Assembly: GCF_019915265.1 (NCBI RefSeq) | Contig: NZ_CP082780.1 | Location: 434,001-498,000, forward strand | Source: Bacillus aquiflavi | GTDB taxonomy: Bacteria > Bacillota > Bacilli > Bacillales > Cytobacillaceae | DNA: 64,000 nucleotides | Direction: 5' to 3' | Shown: positions 55,689 through 64,000 of the stretch, piece by piece | Layout of the letters: every line of letters starts with the position of its first letter | Numbering within the stretch: position 1 is the stretch's first letter | Notes under the pieces: model-generated | What the model saw: the letters and a program-made list of their open reading frames with translations, nothing else | Databases searched by the model: none | What the model was told of the DNA's origin: nothing | Made by a program: the position numbers and the translations under genes

Positions 55689-56786
55689 TTGACCAGTTTA
55701 AAAAATCTTCACGATTTTGATAAAATTTCTTTTCAAAAAGACTTAATCGATTGGTTTCAAAAAGAGCAAAGAGACTTACCATGGCGAAAAGATAAAGACC
55801 CATATAAAATTTGGGTTTCAGAAATAATGCTTCAACAAACAAGAGTAGATACAGTTATTCCTTATTTTAATAATTTTATCGAGAAGTTTCCTACAGTTGA
55901 TGCATTAGCAGAAGCTAACGAGGAAGAAGTGTTGAAGGCATGGGAAGGACTTGGCTATTATTCTCGAGCCCGCAATTTACAAGAGGCTGTGAGAGAGGTT
56001 AAGGAAAAATATAATAGTCAAGTGCCGAAAAAGAAAGAAGAAATTGCATCTTTAAAAGGGGTAGGTCCGTACACGACAGGCGCAGTTTTAAGCATTGCTT
56101 TTAATCTGCCAGAACCAGCTGTCGATGGGAACGTGATGCGTGTATTATCAAGGATATTGTCGATTTGGGACGATATTGCAAAGTCCTCATCGAGAAAGAT
56201 ATTTGAGACTGCAGTTCGTGAATTAATTTCCCATGAAAATCCATCTTTTTTTAACCAAGCGCTCATGGAGCTTGGAGCACTTGTTTGCACACCAACTTCA
56301 CCATCTTGTCTATTATGTCCTGTTCGTGAGCATTGCCATGGTTTTCAAGAAGGAGTCGAAGATCATTTACCAGTTAAAACTAAGAAAAAGAAACCTCGTT
56401 CGATTCAGTTAGCCGCAGCCGTACTAACAGATCAAGCTGGAAGATTGTTAATTCATAAGCGTCCAAACAAAGGTTTATTGGCTGATTTATGGGAATTCCC
56501 TAACGTTGAGCTTCATTTGTCTTTTAGTGATGAGAAAGCCCGCTTAAAAGATTTTTTGAAAGAAACTTATCATGTTACAGCAAATCCAGAGCATTTTTTA
56601 TGTTCTATTGAACACGTGTTTACTCATTTAATTTGGAATATACGTGTTTATAAAGGGGAGCTTCAAACAAGTGTGACAGAAAGTGATAAGTTAAAACTAG
56701 TAACAATTGAAGAAATAACTAAGCTTGCTTTTCCCGTTTCACATCAAAAAATATTGAAAGCATTTTTAAAGAATAGCAAATTGTAG
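55689..56786 (+). CDS. mutY: A/G-specific adenine glycosylase MutY
   Basis: Removes adenine mispaired with 8-oxoguanine. 365 residues: catalytic Glu45 in [14 protein letters not shown], HhH motif [12 protein letters not shown], catalytic Asp146 in AVDGNVMR, and the [4Fe-4S] ligands Cys200, Cys207, Cys210 and Cys216. The C-terminal domain from about 230 is the MutT-like 8-oxoG recognition module ([20 protein letters not shown]). TTG start 7 bases after GGAGGA. Intact, so it does not explain the indels seen elsewhere. Confidence 0.95.
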   Translation: MTSLKNLHDFDKISFQKDLIDWFQKEQRDLPWRKDKDPYKIWVSEIMLQQTRVDTVIPYFNNFIEKFPTVDALAEANEEEVLKAWEGLGYYSRARNLQEAVREVKEKYNSQVPKKKEEIASLKGVGPYTTGAVLSIAFNLPEPAVDGNVMRVLSRILSIWDDIAKSSSRKIFETAVRELISHENPSFFNQALMELGALVCTPTSPSCLLCPVREHCHGFQEGVEDHLPVKTKKKKPRSIQLAAAVLTDQAGRLLIHKRPNKGLLADLWEFPNVELHLSFSDEKARLKDFLKETYHVTANPEHFLCSIEHVFTHLIWNIRVYKGELQTSVTESDKLKLVTIEEITKLAFPVSHQKILKAFLKNSKL

Positions 56787-56801
56787 ATGAATAATCAATT
56801 T

Positions 56802-56880
56802 TAGCGAGACTGAAGACACACAGCAAGAGGCGGAAGCGAATTGAACATATAGTTCATGAGCTTGTTCGTCAACAATCTTT
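56802..56880 (+). repeat. Dispersed element, copy J
   Basis: GGCGGAAGCGAATTGAACAT, AGTTCATGAGCTTGTTCGTC and AACAATCTTTAG in forward orientation, just after mutY. Confidence 0.7.
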
Positions 56881-56910
56881 AGAACACCATGGGGTTCATC
56901 ATGGTGTTCT
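56881..56910. terminator. Bidirectional terminator after mutY
   Basis: AGAACACCAT / ATGGTGTTCT with a 10-base loop, convergent genes. Confidence 0.8.
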
Positions 56911-56924
56911 GCTTTTGTAAAAGG

Positions 56925-57149
56925 TTAATCGTAACTAGTTCTTGTACCGTTTGTATATGTAGCCTCTTTATTATTTAAACCGCCGCGTTGTTCAATTTCC
57001 GCGAGAATTTCACGATAAATTGTTTGTCCTTCTGCGTTTAAATAAGGGGCTATTTGCTGAAGCGAATGATGAAAAAAAGCTAACTCACTATCTTCCCAAT
57101 CATTTTTTGGCATCATTGATAATTCGGTCATATCTCGACCAACATACAT
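56925..57149 (-). CDS. YfhS-like small protein
   Basis: A 74-residue acidic protein MYVGRDMTELSMMPKNDWED with SELAFFHHSLQQIAPYLN and EGQTIYREILAEIEQRGG. No known domain. The position between mutY and fabL corresponds to yfhS in B. subtilis, so the name is by synteny. GGGAG lies upstream of ATG 57149. Confidence 0.6.
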   Translation of the reverse strand: MYVGRDMTELSMMPKNDWEDSELAFFHHSLQQIAPYLNAEGQTIYREILAEIEQRGGLNNKEATYTNGTRTSYD

Positions 57150-57196
57150 TTTATGTTACTCCCTTCTTAAATCATATTTCTAAAATAGTGTTTTGA

Positions 57197-58018
<822 letters not shown>

Positions 58019-58119
58019 GTTCTTTTAAATAGCCAACACGAGTTGGATTATTTTGGATGGGTGTTTTTTGGATAGATTTCTCTTTTGTCGGTTACATTAT
58101 CACTGTGGAGGTGATAACA

Positions 58120-58317
58120 GTGGCAAAAAATAATTCACAATCTGGAACTAACATCCAACACGTAAAACAACAAAATGCACAATCTGCTCAAGGACAAGGA
58201 ACTTTCGGTACTGAATTCGGTAGTGAAACAGATGCGCAAGAAGTAAGACAACAAAATCAACAAGCTGAAGCTCGTAAAGCTAAAAATTCTGGAACTTTTG
58301 GACAACAAAACCAGTAA
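58120..58317 (+). CDS. sspE: Gamma-type small acid-soluble spore protein
   Basis: 65 residues, very rich in Gln, Asn, Ala and Gly, with two related blocks SAQGQGTFGTEFGSETDAQE and ARKAKNSGTFGQQNQ; GTFG is the gamma-SASP mark. It is an amino-acid store degraded by Gpr on germination and, unlike alpha/beta SASPs, does not bind DNA. GTG 58120 follows GGAGGTGAT; the ORF track-like extension to 58057 is rejected. Confidence 0.92.
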   Translation: MAKNNSQSGTNIQHVKQQNAQSAQGQGTFGTEFGSETDAQEVRQQNQQAEARKAKNSGTFGQQNQ

Positions 58318-58328
58318 TAAAATATTTT

Positions 58329-58370
58329 GAAGGTACTTATTCCATTCGGAAGAGTACCTTCTTTTTTTTG
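58329..58370 (+). terminator. Terminator after sspE
   Basis: GAAGGTAC / GTACCTTC stem followed by TTTTTTTT. Confidence 0.9.
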
Positions 58371-58478
58371 ATAAAAAATTATTTCGACAAAGGTTCTCTC
58401 AACTCAACATATTTAGATAAAGGGAATTGGAAAATTTACAAGAATACATAACTAATACAATGAAGGAAAGGTGAAAAG

Positions 58479-58727
58479 ATGAATAAATTTAACGAATTAG
58501 TTTTCAAACAAATGAAAACGATGGATGAATTATTAAATACTCAATCAGAACTAGAGCGATATGAAAGAATTGAACGGCAATTGCACAATTTACATAATGA
58601 AACAGCGTTAAAAACTGTCCGCGAAAGAATAGTGTGTATGAAATCAAGATTAACAGAAATACAACATATATTTGAAAAACAGACGAATGAACTGATTCAA
58701 TCTTACAAGGAGAAGTCACATTCATAA
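58479..58727 (+). CDS. ygaB: YgaB family protein
   Basis: An 82-residue, strongly charged, coiled-coil-like protein: FNELVFKQMKTMDELLNTQS, ELERYERIERQLHNLHNETA. Matches YgaB by content and position after sspE. Function unknown. AAAGGTG ribosome site. Confidence 0.8.
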   Translation: MNKFNELVFKQMKTMDELLNTQSELERYERIERQLHNLHNETALKTVRERIVCMKSRLTEIQHIFEKQTNELIQSYKEKSHS

Positions 58728-58866
58728 TTTTGCAACAAGAGTGACATTTTGCTAAATGAAAATGAAAGATCATTTTACAAAGTGTGCAATGAAAACAAAA
58801 GTTAATAGAAGTAAAATAAACACAAACTTTGAACAACAAGGTTAGGTTACTGTCCTGAGAAATAAT

Positions 58867-58880
58867 TGAAAGCGCTTTAA
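58867..58880. promoter_or_regulatory. Catabolite-responsive element (CcpA) upstream of the pyd genes
   Basis: TGAAAGCGCTTTAA matches 13 of 14 positions of the cre consensus TGWAANCGNTNWCA. It lies 139 bases before pydC, so carbon catabolite control of pyrimidine breakdown is likely. Confidence 0.55.
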
Positions 58881-59018
58881 ATTTTTTTAAAAAAGGCTTT
58901 GTTATATAACTCTGTTAATTAATTAGCCTATTTATCCATAATCTTCTAGATATCATCTCACACAAATGACCAACAAACAACAATATTGAACATAGCCATT
59001 GTTAAAGGAGGAGTTTAA

Positions 59019-59909
59019 ATGCCTAATGTTGTAAAGATTGGTTTAATTCAAGCTTCTCATCATTTAGATGGAAATGAATCCGTTGCTGCTCATAAAAAGG
59101 AATCGATTGAGAAACATCTTAAATTAGTAAAAAAAGCAAAAGAAAAGGGAGTGCAAATGGTTTGTTTACAAGAAATATTCTACGGTCCATACTTTTGTGC
59201 AGAGCAAAATCCAAAGTGGTATGATGCCGCTGAAGAAATACCGGATGGACCGACGACTAAGCTGTTTCAACAACTTGCAAAAGAATTAGAAATCGTTTTA
59301 GTTTTACCAATCTACGAAAAGGTGGGTATCGGAACATATTATAATACAGCTGCTGTAATTGATGCAGATGGAAAATATTTAGGTAAATACCGAAAACAGC
59401 ATATTCCACATGCACGAGTAGGCAATGATGGACATGGTTTTTGGGAAAAGTTTTATTTTAAGCCAGGTAATTTAGGGTATCCAGTCTTTGATACTGCTTT
59501 TGGCAAAGTAGGCGTTTATATTTGTTATGATCGTCACTTTCCTGAAGGGGCACGTTTGTTAGGGTTAAAAGGAGCGGAAATTGTTTTTAATCCTTCGGCA
59601 ACTGTCGCTGGATTATCCGAATATTTATGGAAGCTGGAACAGCCTGCACATGCAGTAGCGAATGGGTATTATTTAGGAGCCATTAATCGTGTAGGTACAG
59701 AATCTCCATGGAGTATGGGGGAGTTTTATGGACAATCTTATTTAGTCGATCCGCGAGGCAGTTTTGTTGCGATCGGGAGTCGTGATAAAGATGAAGTGGT
59801 GATTGGCGAGATGGATAAAAAACTTATTCGTGAAGTTCGCGATATTTGGCAATTTTATCGTGATCGCAGACCAGAAACGTATGGAGAGATGACTTCATTA
59901 CTTCCATAA
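59019..59909 (+). CDS. pydC: Beta-ureidopropionase / N-carbamoyl-amide hydrolase (nitrilase family)
   Basis: Hydrolyses N-carbamoyl-beta-alanine to beta-alanine, CO2 and ammonia, the third step of reductive pyrimidine breakdown. 296 residues; nitrilase triad Glu52 (VCLQEIFYG), Lys126 (GKYRKQHIPH) and Cys169 (GVYICYDRHFPEG). The substrate is inferred from the neighbouring dihydropyrimidine dehydrogenase and dihydropyrimidinase genes. AAAGGAGGAG before ATG. Confidence 0.9.
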   Translation: MPNVVKIGLIQASHHLDGNESVAAHKKESIEKHLKLVKKAKEKGVQMVCLQEIFYGPYFCAEQNPKWYDAAEEIPDGPTTKLFQQLAKELEIVLVLPIYEKVGIGTYYNTAAVIDADGKYLGKYRKQHIPHARVGNDGHGFWEKFYFKPGNLGYPVFDTAFGKVGVYICYDRHFPEGARLLGLKGAEIVFNPSATVAGLSEYLWKLEQPAHAVANGYYLGAINRVGTESPWSMGEFYGQSYLVDPRGSFVAIGSRDKDEVVIGEMDKKLIREVRDIWQFYRDRRPETYGEMTSLLP

Positions 59910-60016
59910 GAAGAGACATAACGGTTTTACATAGATGTATATATTTTATCATCTTTGTAAGACCTTATTTTTTCCCTTATTAAAATATAAATCTCATTAT
60001 TAGGAGGTACAATTCG

Positions 60017-61390
60017 TTGAATAGCACTAAAAGGTTAGAAAAATCGTTAGAGCAGCTATTGATGAATTTTCAAGAAGTGAATCAAGGGTTGTCGGCTCAT
60101 GAGGCGGTGGAGGAAGCACATCGCTGTTTGTATTGTTATGATGCACCTTGTATTAAAGCATGTCCTACAAGTATAGATATTCCTGCTTTTATTAAAAAGA
60201 TTGCATCAGGAAATATGAAAGGTTCAGCAAAAACAATTATGTCTGCAAACCCAGTCGGAGCAAGCTGTGCACGAGTTTGTCCTACAGAGGAATTATGTGA
60301 AGGTGCTTGTGTATTAAACAAGTCAACGAAACCAATTTTAATAGGTGATTTGCAACGTTATGCAACTGATTGGGCAATTCAAAATGAGCAAATATTATTC
60401 AAACGTGGTGAAAAGAACGGGAAATCGATCGCAGTTGTTGGCGGGGGTCCAGCAGGATTATCAGCTGCTCGAGAACTTGCAAGATTAGGATATAAAGTGA
60501 CTATTTTTGAAGCCGAAGAAGCAGCAGGCGGATTAAATATGTATGGAATTGTTTCCTTTCGATTACCTCAATCCATTTCATATTGGGAAGTAAATCAAGT
60601 GAAAATTTTAGATGTAGAAATTCGAACAAATACACGAGTAGGCTCTGATATTTCAACAAATGAATTATTGGAAAACTATGATTGTGTCGTGTTAGCAATT
60701 GGAATGGCTGATGTTTTCGACCTTCAAATAAAGGGTGAAGAACTAGAAGGTGTGTACGATGCTATCCAGTTTGTAAAAGATACAAAAACAAAGCCGTTGT
60801 CAGATAAGTTTGCCGGTAAGCGTGTCGCCGTAATCGGTGCAGGAAACACAGCGATCGATGGGGCAACATGTTCAGTTCGGCTCGGAGAAAAAAATGTGAA
60901 AATTTTATATCGAAGAACAGAAGCGGAAATGACTGCTTATGATTTTGAGTATGAATTTGCAAAACAAGACGGAGTTGAATTTAGATGGTTAACAGCACCG
61001 AAAAGAATTATTGGTGATGAAAATGGGCGAGTAACAGGGATTGAGTGTATTCAAATGAAGCTCGGTAAGCCTGAAGAAGATGGCAGACAGCGTCCAATCC
61101 CTATAGAAGGATCAGAGTTTGTTCTTGAAGTTGATGCAGTAATAAAAGCGATTGGACAGAGACGGTATATTCATTTAATTGAACAATTTAATTTAGACCA
61201 TCATAACGGTATCGTCAAAGTTAATCAAAAAACATATCAAACTTCAAATAGAAGAGTTTTTGCATGTGGAGATGTTATCTTTGGAAAAGGACAAGGCGAA
61301 GCAATGGTCGTCACAGCTGCACAACAAGGAAAAGAAGCTGCCTATGCCATTCATAAGCAATTTTCCGAGCATATTTTTGAAACTGCTTAA
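60017..61390 (+). CDS. preT: NAD-dependent dihydropyrimidine dehydrogenase subunit PreT
   Basis: Supplies electrons to PreA for reduction of uracil/thymine. 457 residues: N-terminal [4Fe-4S] domain with CLYCYDAPCIKACPTSIDIP and CARVCPTEELCEGACV, then FAD-binding SIAVVGGGPAGLSAARELAR, NAD-binding VAVIGAGNTAIDGATCSVRL, and the GltD-like end VFACGDVIFGKGQGEAMVVT. TTG start 8 bases after TAGGAGGT. Intact, unlike its partner. Confidence 0.92.
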   Translation: MNSTKRLEKSLEQLLMNFQEVNQGLSAHEAVEEAHRCLYCYDAPCIKACPTSIDIPAFIKKIASGNMKGSAKTIMSANPVGASCARVCPTEELCEGACVLNKSTKPILIGDLQRYATDWAIQNEQILFKRGEKNGKSIAVVGGGPAGLSAARELARLGYKVTIFEAEEAAGGLNMYGIVSFRLPQSISYWEVNQVKILDVEIRTNTRVGSDISTNELLENYDCVVLAIGMADVFDLQIKGEELEGVYDAIQFVKDTKTKPLSDKFAGKRVAVIGAGNTAIDGATCSVRLGEKNVKILYRRTEAEMTAYDFEYEFAKQDGVEFRWLTAPKRIIGDENGRVTGIECIQMKLGKPEEDGRQRPIPIEGSEFVLEVDAVIKAIGQRRYIHLIEQFNLDHHNGIVKVNQKTYQTSNRRVFACGDVIFGKGQGEAMVVTAAQQGKEAAYAIHKQFSEHIFETA

Positions 61391-61455
61391 TGTTTTAATG
61401 TGTATGTTATAGGGGAAAAGCTTCCTCTTACGATCAAAATAAGGAGGTTTTAAGA

Positions 61456-62752
61456 TTGGCAGATTTACGTATCAACTTAGCTGGAATTAAATCACCAAAT
61501 CCCTTTTGGCTTGCATCAGCACCCCCGACTAACTCAGGATATCAAGTACAACGAGCCTTTGAAGCTGGCTGGGGCGGAGCAGTATGGAAAACTTTGGGGG
61601 AACCAATTTTAAATGTAAGCTCAAGGTTTGCGGCAGTGAGTTTTAATGGTCAGCGAGTAGCAGGCTTTAACAATATTGAATTAATAACCGATCGACCGTT
61701 AGAAGTGAACTTAAAAGAGATTTACGAAACAAAAAAGCGTTTTCCGAATCATGCAATTGTTGCCTCGCTAATGGTAGAACCAGCACAGGAAAAATGGCAT
61801 GAAATGGTGAAACGTGTTGAAGATGTAGATGTAGGCGTAGACGGTTTAGAGCTTAATTTCGGCTGTCCGCACGGAATGGCGGAAAGAGGGATGGGGTCTG
61901 CATCTGGTCAAGTACCAGAGTTGGTAAAAAAAACAAACTTATTGGGTAAAAGAGGTTGCCACAACACCTGTCATTGTAAAATTGACGCCGAATATTACAG
62001 ATATTACGGTTACAGCGGAGGCCGCGGCACAAGGCGGAGCAGATGCGATTAGTATGATTAATACGATTAATAGTTTAGCAGGTGTTGATTTAGATACATG
62101 GAATACAATTCCTCATGTTGGCGGTAAAGGGGCGCATGGCGGATATTGCGGACCCGCTGTAAAGCCAATTGCATTAAATATGGTAGCCGAATGTGCACGA
62201 AATCCAAATATAAACGTTCCGATATCAGGAATAGGTGGAATTTCTACATGGAAGGATGCGGTTGAATTTTTATTAATGGGTGCAACCGGTGTACAAGTAT
62301 GCACCGCCGCAATGCACCATGGATTTAAAATTGTTGAGGATATGATTGAAGGATTACGTTATTATCTTGAAGAAAAAAGTCTCTCATCTGTTACAGAGTT
62401 AGTCGGGAAGTCTGTTCCAAAATATTCAGATTGGGGTGATCTTGACCTTCATTATAAAGTTGTTGCAAAAATTAATTCAGATATATGTATTAACTGTAAT
62501 AAATGTTTTATTGCCTGTGAAGATACATCACATCAATGTATTGACATGTTAACAGATCAAGCAAGCGGCAAGAATTATTTAAAAGTCCGTGAAGATGATT
62601 GTGTGGGATGTAATCTTTGCTCGATCGTTTGCCCTGTTAACGGCGCAATTGATATGGTCGAAGTTCGTAGTGAACATCCGCCTATGACATGGAATGAACG
62701 GCAAAAAGTTCTCGGAAAAATTGCCAATTGTGAAGTTGATGTTTTAAAATAA
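61456..62752 (+). pseudogene. preA: NAD-dependent dihydropyrimidine dehydrogenase subunit PreA, A-run frameshift
   Basis: Catalytic subunit reducing uracil/thymine. The FMN barrel begins LRINLAGIKSPNPFWLASAP with LELNFGCPHGMAERGMG. At 61926-61933 there are eight A residues. With seven the frame reads VKKQTYWVKEVATTPVIVKL, then TPNITDITVTAEAAAQGGAD, and continues to the C-terminal 2[4Fe-4S] ferredoxin domain (CINCNKCFIACEDTSHQCID, CVGCNLCSIVCPVNGAIDMV) ending at 62752, about 431 residues. As written the protein stops at 62052. TTG start behind AAGGAGG. Confidence 0.9.
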
Positions 62753-62791
62753 ATGATTTGTTTTTAAAGTGATAGAAGAGGAGATGCGTAA

Positions 62792-64000
62792 ATGAAAAAA
62801 ATAATTAAAAACGGAATAATTGTAACCGCCACTGATACTTATCAAGCCGATTTATTATTAGAAAATGGGAAAATATTAGCGATCGGGAAAATTTTTTCCG
62901 AACAGATGGCTGAAGTTATAGATGCTTCAGGATGTTACGTATTTCCTGGCGGTATTGATCCACACACACATCTTGATATGCCGTTCGGTGGAACCGTTAC
63001 AAAAGACGATTTTGAATCAGGAACAATCGCTGCTGCATTTGGGGGAACAACAACAGTCATTGATTTTTGTATAACAAGTAAAGGTGAGCCGTTAAAAAAT
63101 GCGATTCAAACATGGCATCATAAGGCGAAGGGAAAAGCGGTAATTGATTATGGTTTTCACTTAATGATCAGTGAAATAAATGATTCGGTTCTGAAAGAGT
63201 TGCCGTCTGTCATTAACAATGAAGGAATTACATCCTTTAAAGTATTTATGGCTTATAAAAATGTATTTCAGGCTGATGATGCAATGTTATTTCACACACT
63301 TGTAACAGCAAAAGAGCTTGGAGCCCTCGTAATGGTACATGCAGAAAACGGTGATGTTATTGACTATTTAACGAAAAAGGCTCTAAATGAAGGGAATACT
63401 GAACCTATTTATCATGCTTTAACAAGACCCCCTGAGGCAGAAGGAGAAGCAACTGGCAGAGCAGCTCAATTGACAGGCTTAGCAAACTCACAGCTTTATG
63501 TTGTCCATGTGTCGTGTGCAAATGCAGTAGAGAAAATAATTGAGGCAAGAAGCAACGGAGTAGACATCTGGGGAGAAACTTGTCCGCAATATTTAGTTCT
63601 CGATCAGACGTATTTAGAAAAGCCAAACTTTGAAGGGGCAAAATATGTTTGGTCTCCTCCGTTACGAGAAAAATCAAATCAAAATGTGCTTTGGAATGCG
63701 TTAAAAAGTGGTCAGTTGCAAACAATCGGTTCAGACCAATGTTCCTTTGACTTTAAAGGGCAAAAAGAATTAGGCAGAAGTGACTTTTCAAAAATACCGA
63801 ACGGAGGTCCAATTATTGAAGATAGAATGAGCATTCTTTTCTCTGAAGGTGTTCAGAAAGGACGTATTTCTTTAAATCAATTTGTTGATATAACATCAAC
63901 AAGAATTGCTAAGCTATTTGGTCTATTTCCGAAAAAAGGGACAATTTCTGTCGGGGCAGATGCTGATATTGTTATCTTTAATCCAAATATCGAGCGGGTT
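62792..64000 (+). CDS. hydA: Dihydropyrimidinase / D-hydantoinase (3' end outside window)
   Basis: Opens the dihydropyrimidine ring to N-carbamoyl-beta-alanine. The frame is open from ATG 62792 (ribosome site GAGGAGAT) to the window end, 403 residues seen of about 460-470. Metal ligands: PGGIDPHTHLDMPFGG (two His), ITSFKVFMAYKN (Lys to be carboxylated), VMVHAENG, YVVHVSC and IGSDQCSF (Asp). No lesion. Fourth gene of the pyd cluster after preA, 39 bases apart. Confidence 0.92.
   Translation, partial: MKKIIKNGIIVTATDTYQADLLLENGKILAIGKIFSEQMAEVIDASGCYVFPGGIDPHTHLDMPFGGTVTKDDFESGTIAAAFGGTTTVIDFCITSKGEPLKNAIQTWHHKAKGKAVIDYGFHLMISEINDSVLKELPSVINNEGITSFKVFMAYKNVFQADDAMLFHTLVTAKELGALVMVHAENGDVIDYLTKKALNEGNTEPIYHALTRPPEAEGEATGRAAQLTGLANSQLYVVHVSCANAVEKIIEARSNGVDIWGETCPQYLVLDQTYLEKPNFEGAKYVWSPPLREKSNQNVLWNALKSGQLQTIGSDQCSFDFKGQKELGRSDFSKIPNGGPIIEDRMSILFSEGVQKGRISLNQFVDITSTRIAKLFGLFPKKGTISVGADADIVIFNPNIERV

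Overview
The window comes from a low-GC, spore-forming Firmicute of the family Bacillaceae. Evidence: AT-rich coding with GGAGG ribosome sites and many TTG/GTG starts; spore genes (pdaA, sspK, sspE, sigI/rsgI, coat-like proteins); and the B. subtilis-type block recX-yfhH-sspK-yfhJ-yfhP-mutY-yfhS-fabL-sspE-ygaB. I cannot name the species.

Layout. 1-4.7 kb: core genes (YfkD-like end, SE1561/YfjT, class I fumarase, pdaA, AlkA-type glycosylase). 4.7-7.1 kb: decayed ORFs, then a VanZ-like protein. 7.1-19.4 kb: a phenol/catechol meta-cleavage cluster on the + strand: two-component flavin hydroxylase (HpaB/PheA1 type) and flavin reductase, an FAD synthetase lacking a recognisable riboflavin kinase motif, a GlcG/HbpS-like protein, catechol 2,3-dioxygenase, the whole oxalocrotonate branch (dehydrogenase, tautomerase, decarboxylase), hydratase, aldolase and acylating acetaldehyde dehydrogenase, a [2Fe-2S] ferredoxin, and a XylR_N-V4R-PucR regulator. 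The aldolase is broken by an 8-bp tandem duplication. 19.5-29.5 kb: a transglutaminase lipoprotein, two related coat-like proteins (one carrying about 14 near-identical 126-bp repeats), a DUF5667-like acidic repeat protein, and sigI-rsgI, both shifted at poly-A runs. 30.6-44.8 kb: TPP riboswitch-tenA, an rRNA methyltransferase, a nitric oxide synthase oxygenase, a Ca2+ P-type ATPase, an operon of a probable selenoprotein, an unknown protein and CstA, then bioY and an endonuclease I-like gene. 45.1-47.4 kb: a decayed IS66-type element inside a small exported-protein gene. 47.9-58.7 kb: membrane proteins, a cluster of DnaA boxes, and the recX-ygaB block. 59-64 kb: reductive pyrimidine catabolism (PydC, PreT, PreA, and dihydropyrimidinase running off the window).

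Themes. The phenol cluster can take phenol through catechol to pyruvate and acetyl-CoA if the aldolase is functional. The pyd cluster reduces and hydrolyses uracil/thymine and has a likely CcpA site upstream. Across the window at least eight conserved genes carry small slippage-type indels (A-run +1/-1, TA, AC and 8-bp units), which means either a mutator-like history or sequence error. A dispersed element of about 50-95 bp occurs about ten times between genes. The most notable single gene is 40283-40576, where an in-frame UGA after a Cys codon, followed by a hairpin, fits selenocysteine insertion.
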